From positions 33,358-97,357 of the forward strand of contig CAYQLM010000002.1 in NCBI GenBank assembly GCA_964418365.1: a stretch of DNA of 64,000 bases, written 5' to 3'. Origin of the DNA: JBBDXS01 sp964418365 (GTDB lineage: Bacteria > Chloroflexota > Dehalococcoidia > DSTF01 > RBG-16-68-14). Of this stretch, positions 36,697-45,015 are shown one piece after another. The notes below the pieces were generated by a model. The model ran no database searches. It was not told the origin of the DNA and was given only the letters and a program-made list of their open reading frames with translations. The position numbers and the translations under genes were made by a program. Within the stretch, counting starts at the first letter, position 1. The number at the start of each line of letters is the position of its first letter.

Positions 36697-37030
36697 GTGA
36701 ATACCTCCTCTGTGCGTTTGGTCATGAATTCAACTAGGGTTGCGCGTGATTGGAGCCTTGCCTTTCCTTACCCTTCAGGGTGGCGGTGCCAGACCTGGCG
36801 CCCAGATGCCGTGTTGCGGGGAGCACGGGTAGAGCGAGCAGGTACGCTTCGCCTGCGGGGAGCCGATGGGTTCATCGGGTAAGATGCGTCCGCCAAGGCA
36901 AGTATCAGCCACGCCGTTGCTTTTCCTAGCCGGTTGCGGGGAGCCCACCAGTGGTGCCCGAAGCGGGCACGTTTAGCAGACCAAGTATGACCACCGTCGC
37001 ATCTAATATACACCCGCCGTCAAGCCCTCC
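36697..37030 (-). promoter_or_regulatory. Long leader of paralogue 2 with three TGCGGGGAGC repeats
   Basis: About 300 bases without a gene. The conserved block CTTGACGGCGGGTGTATATT (minus strand) is at its distal end. On the plus strand TGCGGGGAGC recurs at 36815, 36854 and 36935, each within a local hairpin. No known riboswitch was recognised. Confidence 0.5.
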
Positions 37031-37031
37031 C

Positions 37032-37061
37032 TTGACGCCCGCCGCGTCCGTTCGCTAAGAT
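37032..37061 (+). promoter_or_regulatory. Promoter of pyrG
   Basis: TTGACG (37032-37037), 18 bases, TAAGAT (37056-37061). It is divergent from, and close to, the conserved block of the upstream minus-strand gene. Confidence 0.7.
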
Positions 37062-37101
37062 GAAAGTCGGGCGGCGCCCCAGGGCGCTGCTTTTGCATTA
37101 G

Positions 37102-38772
37102 ATGACGAAGTACATCTTTGTCACCGGCGGTGTCGTAAGTTCCGTAGGGAAAGGCATCACCACCGCCGCCATCGGGCGCATCCTCAAGTCCCGAGGCCTC
37201 TCCGTCGCCGTCCAGAAGCTCGACCCGTACCTCAATGTCGACCCCGGCACGATGTCGCCTTACCAGCACGGCGAAGTCTTCGTCACCGGCGACGGCTCCG
37301 AGACCGACCTCGACCTCGGCCACTACGAACGCTTCCTCGACCAGGACCTGACCCGCGGCAGCTCCGTCACCACGGGCCAGATCTACCAGGCCGTCCTCGC
37401 CAAGGAGCGCCGCGGCGACTTCCTCGGCGGCACCATCCAGCCCATCCCGCACGTCACGAACGAGATCAAGGGCCGCATCCGCGCCCTCGCCCGCGAGAGC
37501 GGCGCCGACGTCGTTATCATCGAGGTCGGCGGCACCGTAGGTGACATCGAGGGCCAGCCCTTCCTGGAAGCGATCCGCCAGATGCGCAAGGAGGACGGCC
37601 ACCAGAACAGCGTCTCCGTCCACGTGACCCTGCTGCCCTACATCGGCGCGACGGGCGAGCTCAAGACCAAGCCCAGCCAGCACAGCGTGCGCGAGCTGCG
37701 CAGCATGGGTATCGCGCCCGATGTCATCGTCTGCCGGAGCGACCGTGCGGTCTCAGATGCCATAAAGTCGAAGATCGCCCTGTTCTGCGACGTCGAACGA
37801 CGTGGCGTCGTCGCCCTGCTTACGATGCCGACGATCTACGAGGTGCCGCTCGTTCTCGAGGACGAAGGACTGGGAGATTATGTCCTGGAGCTCCTCCACC
37901 TCGAGGCCGCTGACCGCGATCTCGCCGACTGGCGCGAGCTGGTCGAGCGCCTCCAGAACCCCGCCGGCCGGCTCACCGTCGCCATCGTCGGCAAATACGT
38001 GGAGCTGCACGATGCCTACTACTCCGTTAAAGAGTCGCTTATCCACGCCGGTGTCTTCCACAACGTCGCCGTGGACATCCGCTGGATCCATTCCGAGCTG
38101 CTCGACAGCGGCGATGTCTCGCTCCTGGAAGGGGTCGACGCCATCGCCGTGCCCGGCGGCTTCGGCGAACGCGGTATCGAGGGCAAGATCCAGGCCGCCC
38201 GCTTCGCGCGCACCCACGGCATCCCGTATCTCGGCCTCTGCCTCGGTATGCAGGTCATGGTCGTCGAAGCGGCACGTGCCATGCTCGGCACCGATGACGT
38301 GAACTCCAGCGAGTTCGCTCCCGATACCGCCCATCCGGTCATCAGCCTCCTCTCAGAGCAGGAGGGCGTCACCGATAAGGGCGCGACGATGCGCCTCGGC
38401 TGCTACCCCTGCCGCCTCGTGCCCGGCACGAAGGCGCACGCGGCCTACGGCGTGGACGAGGTCGAGGAGCGCCACCGGCATCGCTACGAGTTCAACAACG
38501 CCTATCGAGAGTCCCTGGCTGACTTCGGGCTGATCGCCAGCGGCGTCTCTCCCGACGGCCAGCTCGTCGAGATCTGCGAGCTGCGCGACCACCCGTTCAT
38601 GGTCGGCTCCCAGTTCCACCCGGAGTTCCGCTCCCGCCCGCTTCGACCCCACCCGCTCTTTCGCGAGCTCATCGCCGCCGCTGTACGTTGCACCGAGGCG
38701 GCCGTTCCCGTAGAGCTGTCGTCTGCGCCGCGAGCGGCCGACGTCACGGCTGTCGCCGGGGGCGGCGCCTGA
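37102..38772 (+). CDS. pyrG: CTP synthase
   Basis: A 556-residue enzyme that makes CTP from UTP with glutamine or ammonia, the last step of pyrimidine nucleotide synthesis. The N-terminal synthetase domain begins KYIFVTGGVVSSVGKGITTAAIG and has KLDPYLNVDPGTMSPYQHGEV. The C-terminal glutamine amidotransferase has the nucleophile in GLCLGMQ and the late QFHPEF histidine-glutamate pair. The last 30 residues (rich in Ala and Val) extend past the usual end. The ATG at 37102 gives the exact family start. It is followed after 90 bases by the transaldolase gene. Confidence 0.98.
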   Translation: MTKYIFVTGGVVSSVGKGITTAAIGRILKSRGLSVAVQKLDPYLNVDPGTMSPYQHGEVFVTGDGSETDLDLGHYERFLDQDLTRGSSVTTGQIYQAVLAKERRGDFLGGTIQPIPHVTNEIKGRIRALARESGADVVIIEVGGTVGDIEGQPFLEAIRQMRKEDGHQNSVSVHVTLLPYIGATGELKTKPSQHSVRELRSMGIAPDVIVCRSDRAVSDAIKSKIALFCDVERRGVVALLTMPTIYEVPLVLEDEGLGDYVLELLHLEAADRDLADWRELVERLQNPAGRLTVAIVGKYVELHDAYYSVKESLIHAGVFHNVAVDIRWIHSELLDSGDVSLLEGVDAIAVPGGFGERGIEGKIQAARFARTHGIPYLGLCLGMQVMVVEAARAMLGTDDVNSSEFAPDTAHPVISLLSEQEGVTDKGATMRLGCYPCRLVPGTKAHAAYGVDEVEERHRHRYEFNNAYRESLADFGLIASGVSPDGQLVEICELRDHPFMVGSQFHPEFRSRPLRPHPLFRELIAAAVRCTEAAVPVELSSAPRAADVTAVAGGGA

Positions 38773-38862
38773 GCCTGCTGTCGGCGGCCCGGCGTTCGCG
38801 CCGGAGCGCTACAATGACATTGTTCGGTACCGGCCGGGAGGCCGATACGTAGGGGAGGAAGC

Positions 38863-39543
38863 GTGCGCCTCTTTCTCGACACCGCCAACATCGACGAAGT
38901 CCGCGAAGGCGTCCGCATGGGCATCCTCGCGGGTGTGACGACGAACCCGACGCTCATGGCGAAGGAGAAGGGCTCCGGCGTCAGCTACCGCGACCGCGTC
39001 GTCGAAATCTGCGAGGCGGTGCAGGGCCCCGTCTCCGCCGAGTGCGTCTCGCGCGACCTGGCCGCTCTCCTCACTGAAGCGCGGGAAGTCGCTCAGTGGC
39101 ACAAGCATGTCGTGGTGAAGATCCCAATCGATGACACGGGTCTCGAAGCGACGTCTATCCTCGCCCGCCAAGGCATCAAGATCAACATGACGCTCATCTT
39201 CTCCGCAAACCAGGCCCTGCTCGCCGCGACCGCGGGCGCCACGTACGTCAGCCCCTTCGTCGGCCGGCTCGATGACGCGGGCCAGGACGGCATGGAGGTC
39301 GTCCGCGAGTCGGTCGAGATCTTTGACCGCTACCACCTGCCGGCCCAGGTGCTGGCCGCCAGCCTGCGCCACCCGCGCCACGTCGTCGAAGCGGCGAAGG
39401 CCGGGGCGCCCATTGCCACGCTGCCTTACGCGCTGCTCAAGGCGATGGTCCGCCACCCGCTGACGGATGTAGGCATCGAGCGCTTCCTGGCCGATTCCCG
39501 AAGCTACCAGCGCGAATCCGCGGCCGAGCGGGCCAAGTCTTGA
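38863..39543 (+). CDS. tal: Transaldolase (small TalC/fructose-6-phosphate aldolase-like type)
   Basis: A 226-residue protein of the short transaldolase family. It begins MRLFLDTANIDEVREG and continues VTTNPTLMAKE, with the Schiff-base lysine in HVVVKIP and the INMTLIFSANQALLA and YVSPFVGRLDD motifs. It shifts a three-carbon unit between sugar phosphates in the non-oxidative pentose pathway. The GTG start at 38863 follows GGGGAGGAAG. TACAAT at 38810-38815 could be a -10 box of its own. Confidence 0.93.
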   Translation: MRLFLDTANIDEVREGVRMGILAGVTTNPTLMAKEKGSGVSYRDRVVEICEAVQGPVSAECVSRDLAALLTEAREVAQWHKHVVVKIPIDDTGLEATSILARQGIKINMTLIFSANQALLAATAGATYVSPFVGRLDDAGQDGMEVVRESVEIFDRYHLPAQVLAASLRHPRHVVEAAKAGAPIATLPYALLKAMVRHPLTDVGIERFLADSRSYQRESAAERAKS

Positions 39544-39729
39544 CATTGGAGCGCCAGATACGGTATTGCATGTAGTAGACAGGTAGTTCATCATACCGTC
39601 GTAATTCCCGGCGCCCCATCTCCCGGCGCTTGCGGAACCCCTGAATGGAATCCCTTGGGACGACAGGCTGGTTGATCACCGTGTAGCCGCGCAGGCTCTT
39701 ACCTAGGAGGACGAAGAAAAACCTTGACT
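39544..39729 (+). promoter_or_regulatory. Leader of rho
   Basis: A 186-base untranslated stretch. ACGGTAT and ATACCGT form a possible long-range stem near its start, and AGGAGGA at 39704 is the only strong ribosome-binding site, 19 bases from the ATG. Rho genes are often autoregulated by such leaders; nothing specific is proven here. Confidence 0.4.
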
Positions 39730-40995
39730 ATGGCCGAACTGGAAACCAAAACCCGAGAAGACCTGCTCGAGCTGGCGAAGGATCTTGGCGTGACCGGCGT
39801 CAGCGCCCTCAAGAAGCAGGACCTCATCGTCAAAGTCCTCACCAAGCAGGCGGAAAAGGACGGCAACCTCTTCGCTCAGGGCGTCCTCCAGACCGTCGAA
39901 GACGGCTACGGCTTCCTGCGCGGCGAGACCATGCTCCCCACGGTGAACGACGTGTACGTCTCCCAATCGCAGGTGCGCCGGTTCGCTCTGCGCACGGGCG
40001 ATCTGGTCATGGGCCAGGTGCGGCCTCCGAAGGACGGCGAAAAGTACTACGGCCTGCTCCGGGTGGAGGCCGTCAACGGCACGGACCCGGAAGTTGCCGC
40101 GCGCAGGCCTCATTATGAGAACCTGACGGCGATCTTCCCGCAGGTGCTGGTCGATCTTGAGGCCGGCCGCCCGGGGATCGACGACCTCTCGCAGCGGGTC
40201 ATCAACCTGATCGCGCCGATCGGCCGGGGCCAGCGAGCGCTTATCGTCTCGCCTCCAAAGGCGGGTAAGACATTCCTGCTCAAGGCCATCGCCCACGGGG
40301 TCATGGCCAACTACGATGACATCCATCTCATGGTCGTCCTCATCGGTGAGCGGCCCGAAGAAGTGACCGACATGAAGCGCACCGTCCAAGGAGACGTGGT
40401 CGCCTCGACGTTCGACGAGCCGGTGGAGGATCACACCCGGGTAGCTGAGATGGCGCTCGAGCGGGCCAAGCGGCTGGTCGAGGCCGGCCTGCACGTGGTG
40501 ATCCTGCTCGATAGCATCACGCGCCTCACCCGCGCCTACAACCTGGCGATACCATCCAGCGGTAAAACACTCTCTGGTGGCATGGATCCCGTGGCCCTGT
40601 ATCCGCCGAAGCGCTTCTTCGGCGCCGCCCGCAATACGGAAGAGGCCGGCAGCCTCACCATCATCGCCACCTGCCTCATCGACACCAATAGCCGGCTGGA
40701 TGAGGTGATCTACGAGGAGTTCAAGGGTACCGGCAACATGGAGGTCCACCTGGACCGCCGCCTCGCCGACCGCCGCGTCTACCCGTCGATTGACATCGTC
40801 CGCAGCGGCACCCGCCGCGAAGAGCTGCTCATGGACGAGAAGACGCTCCAGCAGGTCTGGCTGGTGCGCCGCATGATGTCGATGATCGCCAGCAACTCGC
40901 CCAACCCGAACGAGGCGACCGAGCGGCTCCTCGAGCGCCTATCGCGCACGAAGACCAACGCCGAGTTCCTCACGACGCTGAAGGACGAGATCTAG
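39730..40995 (+). CDS. rho: Transcription termination factor Rho
   Basis: A 421-residue hexameric RNA helicase. The N-terminal helical part (TREDLLELAKDLGVTGVSAL) leads to the RNA-binding cold-shock domain (GYGFLR). The ATPase core has Walker A SPPKAGKTFLL, the Q-loop region and Walker B HVVILLDSITRL. The R-loop and the LDRRLADRRVYPSIDI region are intact. The ATG at 39730 is used although its spacing from AGGAGGA is long; the TTG at 39724 is closer and possible. It lacks the long inserted N-terminal domain of some high-GC bacteria. Confidence 0.97.
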   Translation: MAELETKTREDLLELAKDLGVTGVSALKKQDLIVKVLTKQAEKDGNLFAQGVLQTVEDGYGFLRGETMLPTVNDVYVSQSQVRRFALRTGDLVMGQVRPPKDGEKYYGLLRVEAVNGTDPEVAARRPHYENLTAIFPQVLVDLEAGRPGIDDLSQRVINLIAPIGRGQRALIVSPPKAGKTFLLKAIAHGVMANYDDIHLMVVLIGERPEEVTDMKRTVQGDVVASTFDEPVEDHTRVAEMALERAKRLVEAGLHVVILLDSITRLTRAYNLAIPSSGKTLSGGMDPVALYPPKRFFGAARNTEEAGSLTIIATCLIDTNSRLDEVIYEEFKGTGNMEVHLDRRLADRRVYPSIDIVRSGTRREELLMDEKTLQQVWLVRRMMSMIASNSPNPNEATERLLERLSRTKTNAEFLTTLKDEI

Positions 40996-41457
40996 CTCGG
41001 GGGCTGGGCCACGCAGCACGCCCATCATGCTGAGTGCTGGCTAGCTTTCGCCGCCAGGGAAACCTAAGCGGTAACTGCGAAAACAGCAGGCGCAAGTGGC
41101 TCGATCTTTGCCTTCTGAAGGGGCTTGTGTTGGCTTGGGTGCCATATCGAGGCACCATTAGCTTCCCCTCAACGACTAACGGTACGGCCACCGGCGGACG
41201 AATTGTCTCTCAGCCGTCCTCGACCTGAAGCACAGTTCAGTAGTCGCCAATTGATTGAAACACTCTAGGAGGGCCGTTCAACTGGAGTATAAGAACGCAT
41301 ATTCGCATATGCGGTTGATCGTTCTCGGGCACCTGGGGTATGGTCATATGGGTTTGGGAAGACCCGCACAACGTCGCAAGGAGCGGTTATACCTATCGAG
41401 AAGCGCACGCCATTTGAGACGGGTGCATCGCCAGAGCAGGCGGAGCGCCCGGCTCTT
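40996..41457 (+). other. Gene-free 460-base region upstream of the M23 peptidase
   Basis: No convincing gene. GGTGCC/GGCACC (41138-41156) forms a short hairpin after rho. Before it, CCGCCAGGGAAACCTAAGCGG looks like structured RNA. AAGGAGC at 41380 resembles a ribosome-binding site, and the frame from there stays open into the peptidase without a normal start codon. Confidence 0.4.
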
Positions 41458-42570
41458 TTGTTTAGGCCGCGCCGCCGGGCGCTCCGGCATCGCCCGCTCC
41501 TTCACGGCGTCGTCTTCGGGTTGATCTCGCTCAGCGTCTTTCTCTCGTACCACTTCTCGCCGGGCCTTGCCTTCCACGACCAGCAGGCGAGTACGCTCGT
41601 TGGCCTCTCGCTGCCCAGCGTAGGCCCCGCGCCATCTGCACATGCGTCGGTGCTCACCTCCGGCGCTCTTCCGCAGACGGTACATAGCCAATCGCTTGCC
41701 GGCGCTACGTTCAACGTGCCCGAGGCCTCCGCCCAATTGCCGACCGCCACGTCGGCGCCCAAGCTGCCGTTCCAGCTCTACTCGGTGGCCGATGGCGATA
41801 CGGCCGGCACAATCGCCTCCCGCTACGGCATCCAGCTCGAGTACCTGCTCGCGGCCAACGCCGACTTGCGCGACGGCGAGCTGCTCAACGTCGGCCAGAT
41901 GCTCATCATCCCATCGTCGAACGGCATCCTCTATCACGTGGGGTACGGCGAGACCCTGAGCGACGTCGCCGCCGCGTTCGGCGTGACGGTGCAGGACATC
42001 ATCGGCTGGGGCGGCAACGGCATCGCTTCGCCCGACCAGGTGGCGGACGGCCAGCTTGTCTTCGTCCCGAACGGTAGTCTGCCCATCGCGGCCGTCGCCG
42101 ATCCGACAGGGGAGCCCCCCATATCGGTCAGCGCCCCGGTCGACGCGCCGCCGGTCGCCGCGGCCGACAACTCGCCGCCGGCTTCCGGGCCGAGCTCGAA
42201 CCTCGGGCTGATCTGGCCCGTCACCGGGCCGATTTCGAGCTACATGGGCTCGTCGCACCCGCTGGGAATCGATATCGATCTCTTCTCCACGCCCTACAGC
42301 GACGTCCACGCCGCCACCTCGGGGACCGTCATCTTCGCGGGTGGTGACGCGTGCTGCTCATACGGGTACTACGTCAGGATCTTGAGCTCCGACGGCATCG
42401 AAACGCTGTACGCGCACTTCTCCTCGATCGCCGTCACCACGGGCCAGGTGGTGAGCCAGGGCGACGTGCTGGGAGTGTCCGGCTGCACGGGCAACTGCAC
42501 CGGCAACCACCTCCACTTCGAAGTCATCGACAACGGCGTCCGCGTCGACCCGCTCTCCTACCTTCCGTAA
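41458..42570 (+). CDS. Secreted M23 peptidase with two LysM domains
   Basis: A 370-residue cell-wall hydrolase. A basic start is followed by a hydrophobic span (GVVFGLISLSVFLSYHFS). Two LysM domains bind peptidoglycan (YSVADGDTAGTIASRYGI at about 115 and YHVGYGETLSDVAAAFGV at about 160). The C-terminal M23 domain has the zinc motif HPLGIDID near 268, YAHFSSI and HLHFEV near 355, as in lysostaphin-type endopeptidases. Only a TTG at 41458 serves as a standard start; a longer product beginning near 41390 with a rare codon is possible. Substrate is presumably peptide cross-links of the wall. Confidence 0.88.
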   Translation: MFRPRRRALRHRPLLHGVVFGLISLSVFLSYHFSPGLAFHDQQASTLVGLSLPSVGPAPSAHASVLTSGALPQTVHSQSLAGATFNVPEASAQLPTATSAPKLPFQLYSVADGDTAGTIASRYGIQLEYLLAANADLRDGELLNVGQMLIIPSSNGILYHVGYGETLSDVAAAFGVTVQDIIGWGGNGIASPDQVADGQLVFVPNGSLPIAAVADPTGEPPISVSAPVDAPPVAAADNSPPASGPSSNLGLIWPVTGPISSYMGSSHPLGIDIDLFSTPYSDVHAATSGTVIFAGGDACCSYGYYVRILSSDGIETLYAHFSSIAVTTGQVVSQGDVLGVSGCTGNCTGNHLHFEVIDNGVRVDPLSYLP

Positions 42571-42681
42571 GCCGATCCCTCTCGGGACCGCCGCGCCCGC
42601 ACGACGGCGCCAGCGCGCAATAGCTGGCCGATGCGGCCGGCAGGGCATTCATGCCAACTGACTGATAGGCCGTTTGGGGGC

Positions 42682-42710
42682 TATTGACAGGTGTGGGGGG
42701 GGGGTGTAGG
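42682..42710 (+). promoter_or_regulatory. Promoter of the secreted-protein operon
   Basis: TTGACA (42682-42687), 17 bases that include a long G-run, TAGGAT (42705-42710). Confidence 0.8.
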
Positions 42711-42770
42711 ATCGGCTAGCTGGCGCGCGTTGGTGCCCAACGGCGCTCTGGCGACAGGGAGATCGTCTTC

Positions 42771-42860
42771 ATGCGGGCTGCTATGAATGGTTCGGGGCGG
42801 GTCGGGTTTGTTCTTCGCGCGCTGGCTCTCGGAGTATACCTACTCGCGCCACGCTTGTGA
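42771..42860 (+). CDS. 29-residue hydrophobic upstream peptide, coupled to protease gene
   Basis: A short frame from ATG 42771, preceded by AGGGAGA, encodes a peptide starting MRAAMNGSGRVGF with a hydrophobic end (LALGVYLLAPRL). Its TGA overlaps the GTG start of the next gene as GTGA. It could be a coupled leader peptide, or the shifted original N-terminus of the protease. Confidence 0.5.
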   Translation: MRAAMNGSGRVGFVLRALALGVYLLAPRL

Positions 42861-43864
42861 GGGGGAAGGTCTTGGCAGTTTACAGGCTCGTATGGCGGTT
42901 GCTTCTGCTGAGCGTTGTATCCATTTCAGTTTCTTACTCAGCTTCTTACCAGTTTGGCGGTCTTCAATCGGCGAGCGCTGGCCACACGATTGGCGGCGGA
43001 AACTGCCTGAGTTCACCACCGACCTGCATTGACCAGTACCTCACCGTTGGCCTGTTGTCCAGGCAAGGCAGCTTTCGCATGAGGGATTTTCGCTTGGCAA
43101 CGGATTGGAACACTGACGTTGAATACGAAGAGGCCCTCGACTCGGCAGAGTTCAATTGGGCGGTGGCCGTTGGTCCGCAGGCACCCAGTGAGCCAGTCGT
43201 CTGTTTATGCGATGATCTCTGGTCCCAAGCGTGGGTGGACAACCGATACTACAGCTGTCCATTCGACGGAGATCCCGCGGACGCATGCGATGCATCCGTC
43301 GGCTACACGTGTTTGATTGATACGCAGTTTCATACGACGTGCAATCCGGGAGGAACGGTGCGCTACGGCGGTGTGTATACATATCTGTCCAGCAATGACT
43401 TCGCCCAACTCGGCATCCTTGCGAAGAAAAGGGTTCTCGCTCACGAGATGGGTCACGCCTTTGGGCTCGGACATCATAACGATTCTGGATGTCTAATGCA
43501 GCAAAATACATCCCAATATGGCCCGCAGCCTTGTGATATAGGCACTGCGAATCCCAATGCCAGTCCGCTCGATTATCCCTGTGACGGTTCGTCTGCCAAC
43601 TATGGTATTCGTTGCATTTACGATTGGTGGCGTGAACAACACGACGGCTCTGATTGCCTCAACCTAAGTCGAAATCATGGTACAGATAACGACGTCAAAG
43701 TCGTTGACATCCTGCTTGCCGTGAGAGCGTACAATTCGTACGCAGGAGAACCAAATTACAATCCGGACGCCGACTCAGACTCAGGGCGCGACGGGCGCGT
43801 TACTATTGCGGATATTCTGTCGGTGGTTCTACAGTATGGGAAGACCTGTAATCCGCTGACTTGA
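42857..43864 (+). CDS. Secreted metzincin-like zinc protease with dockerin-like tail
   Basis: A 335-residue exported protein. Residues 11-42 form the signal region, ending SASAG. The catalytic motif HEMGHAFGLGHH at about 195-206 gives three zinc-binding histidines and the catalytic glutamate; the LMQ shortly after is a plausible Met-turn, as in matrixin-like enzymes. Six or more cysteines suggest disulfides. The C-terminus has dockerin-like repeats (NDVKVVDILLAVRAYN and GRDGRVTIADILSVVLQYG) with aspartate-rich loops. The GTG start overlaps the upstream peptide; the TTGA at its end couples the next gene. Peptidase function is well supported by the motif, the target unknown. Confidence 0.82.
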   Translation: MRGKVLAVYRLVWRLLLLSVVSISVSYSASYQFGGLQSASAGHTIGGGNCLSSPPTCIDQYLTVGLLSRQGSFRMRDFRLATDWNTDVEYEEALDSAEFNWAVAVGPQAPSEPVVCLCDDLWSQAWVDNRYYSCPFDGDPADACDASVGYTCLIDTQFHTTCNPGGTVRYGGVYTYLSSNDFAQLGILAKKRVLAHEMGHAFGLGHHNDSGCLMQQNTSQYGPQPCDIGTANPNASPLDYPCDGSSANYGIRCIYDWWREQHDGSDCLNLSRNHGTDNDVKVVDILLAVRAYNSYAGEPNYNPDADSDSGRDGRVTIADILSVVLQYGKTCNPLT

Positions 43865-45015
43865 GTCCGATGTTGAAAGCACGATCGATCCGACTCATAT
43901 TGTATGGCCTGCTTTCCGCGGGCGTCCTTGCTGTGGTGGCATTCGGAATTCTTACGGCGATCGGCCAAGAAGGTCCAGGGCCGGTATCAGACCAAGAGAA
44001 ACAGCAACTGCAAGCTACGGCAGATTCCTATGACCTTCTGGCGCTTGCAGATTTTGCTCAATCACATGGCAATCCTTGCGATCTCGATGCTGCTGAGTCA
44101 AGCGTAGACTTGTTCAATCGCTACAGAGACTTGCCTTCTCTGGTCAATGATGTGGATGTTGTAATAGTCGGTGAAATGGGGCCATCTACCTCGGAGCTGC
44201 CTAAGCCAGGTACGCTTGCGAGTGATGTCTTGACAGCGGTACACGTCGGCGACGTTCTGAAGGGAACCGTGGTTGGCACCGACGTGCAAGTAGACACGGG
44301 AGCAAGAGTAATGCGGCAGGCTGGCGCCTCCGTGCGAGTTAGCCTCGCAGAAATCGATCCGTGTTCGACCGGTGAGGCGGTGTTGTTCCTGCAACGGACG
44401 GCGGAAGCGAGTGTCTATACATTGAACCTTCAAGGCTGGGCATCGATCAGCGCCGGGCGCATCAAAGAAACGCCAGCAGATGGCGTGCTGGATGCCTATT
44501 CTGATTCGGCTGATCTAGAGAGAACAGTCAGCCAACTAGCGAATAACGCGGAAGCTCAGGGTCTACCTCGAGGTCGTCTCGTCTGCGAGTCTCAGCGCGA
44601 TTCTCCAGATCGCATCGATCCTCTTGTCTGTCCCGGCGATTCGTTCAATCCAGTACAGACATTCGGACTTGACGGCGGCGTTGCTCAAATATTGGTGGTG
44701 GTGACCGACCCCGGGCCGAGTTCTCTGGCGATTAGTCAGGAGACATTAGCGTCGGCAGACTCCCGATCAGATGCCATTCTTTTGTCGCTTAATCTAGTCG
44801 CTGAACTGGTTCCGAGCGACCAAACACCAGATGACACAATTAGGGTCACGCTTTCACTTGAGCATCGCTTGGGAGAGCGAGGGACTGTCCAATTGGATTA
44901 CAGTCCAAGTACTGGTCTCATCCAAATTCCACAAAGCGGCGGCCAGTTCGAGGCACCCGCCTCGTTCCGGGAGGCGATGCAGGAATTCGTGGCGCGCCAG
45001 ACAACCGCGGATTGA
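43861..45015 (+). CDS. Exported protein of unknown function
   Basis: A 384-residue protein with a single N-terminal span (LILYGLLSAGVLAVVAFGILTA) and a long outer part of mixed alpha/beta character. VDVVIVGEMG and VLKGTVVGTDVQVDTG resemble a small beta-barrel found in lipoproteins with cargo-like roles, but I recognise no family. AT content and codon use are looser than in the housekeeping genes, as in its two neighbours. The TTG at 43861 overlaps the protease stop (TTGA); an ATG at 43870 is nearly equivalent. It is the middle gene of three coupled secreted-protein genes. Confidence 0.65.
   Translation: MSPMLKARSIRLILYGLLSAGVLAVVAFGILTAIGQEGPGPVSDQEKQQLQATADSYDLLALADFAQSHGNPCDLDAAESSVDLFNRYRDLPSLVNDVDVVIVGEMGPSTSELPKPGTLASDVLTAVHVGDVLKGTVVGTDVQVDTGARVMRQAGASVRVSLAEIDPCSTGEAVLFLQRTAEASVYTLNLQGWASISAGRIKETPADGVLDAYSDSADLERTVSQLANNAEAQGLPRGRLVCESQRDSPDRIDPLVCPGDSFNPVQTFGLDGGVAQILVVVTDPGPSSLAISQETLASADSRSDAILLSLNLVAELVPSDQTPDDTIRVTLSLEHRLGERGTVQLDYSPSTGLIQIPQSGGQFEAPASFREAMQEFVARQTTAD

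Noticed and set aside
40996..41457. c-di-AMP (ydaO) or c-di-GMP riboswitch before the M23 peptidase
   Set aside because: The location fits, but the conserved words of those classes, such as GGGUGAAUC, are not present, so I left it as an unassigned leader.
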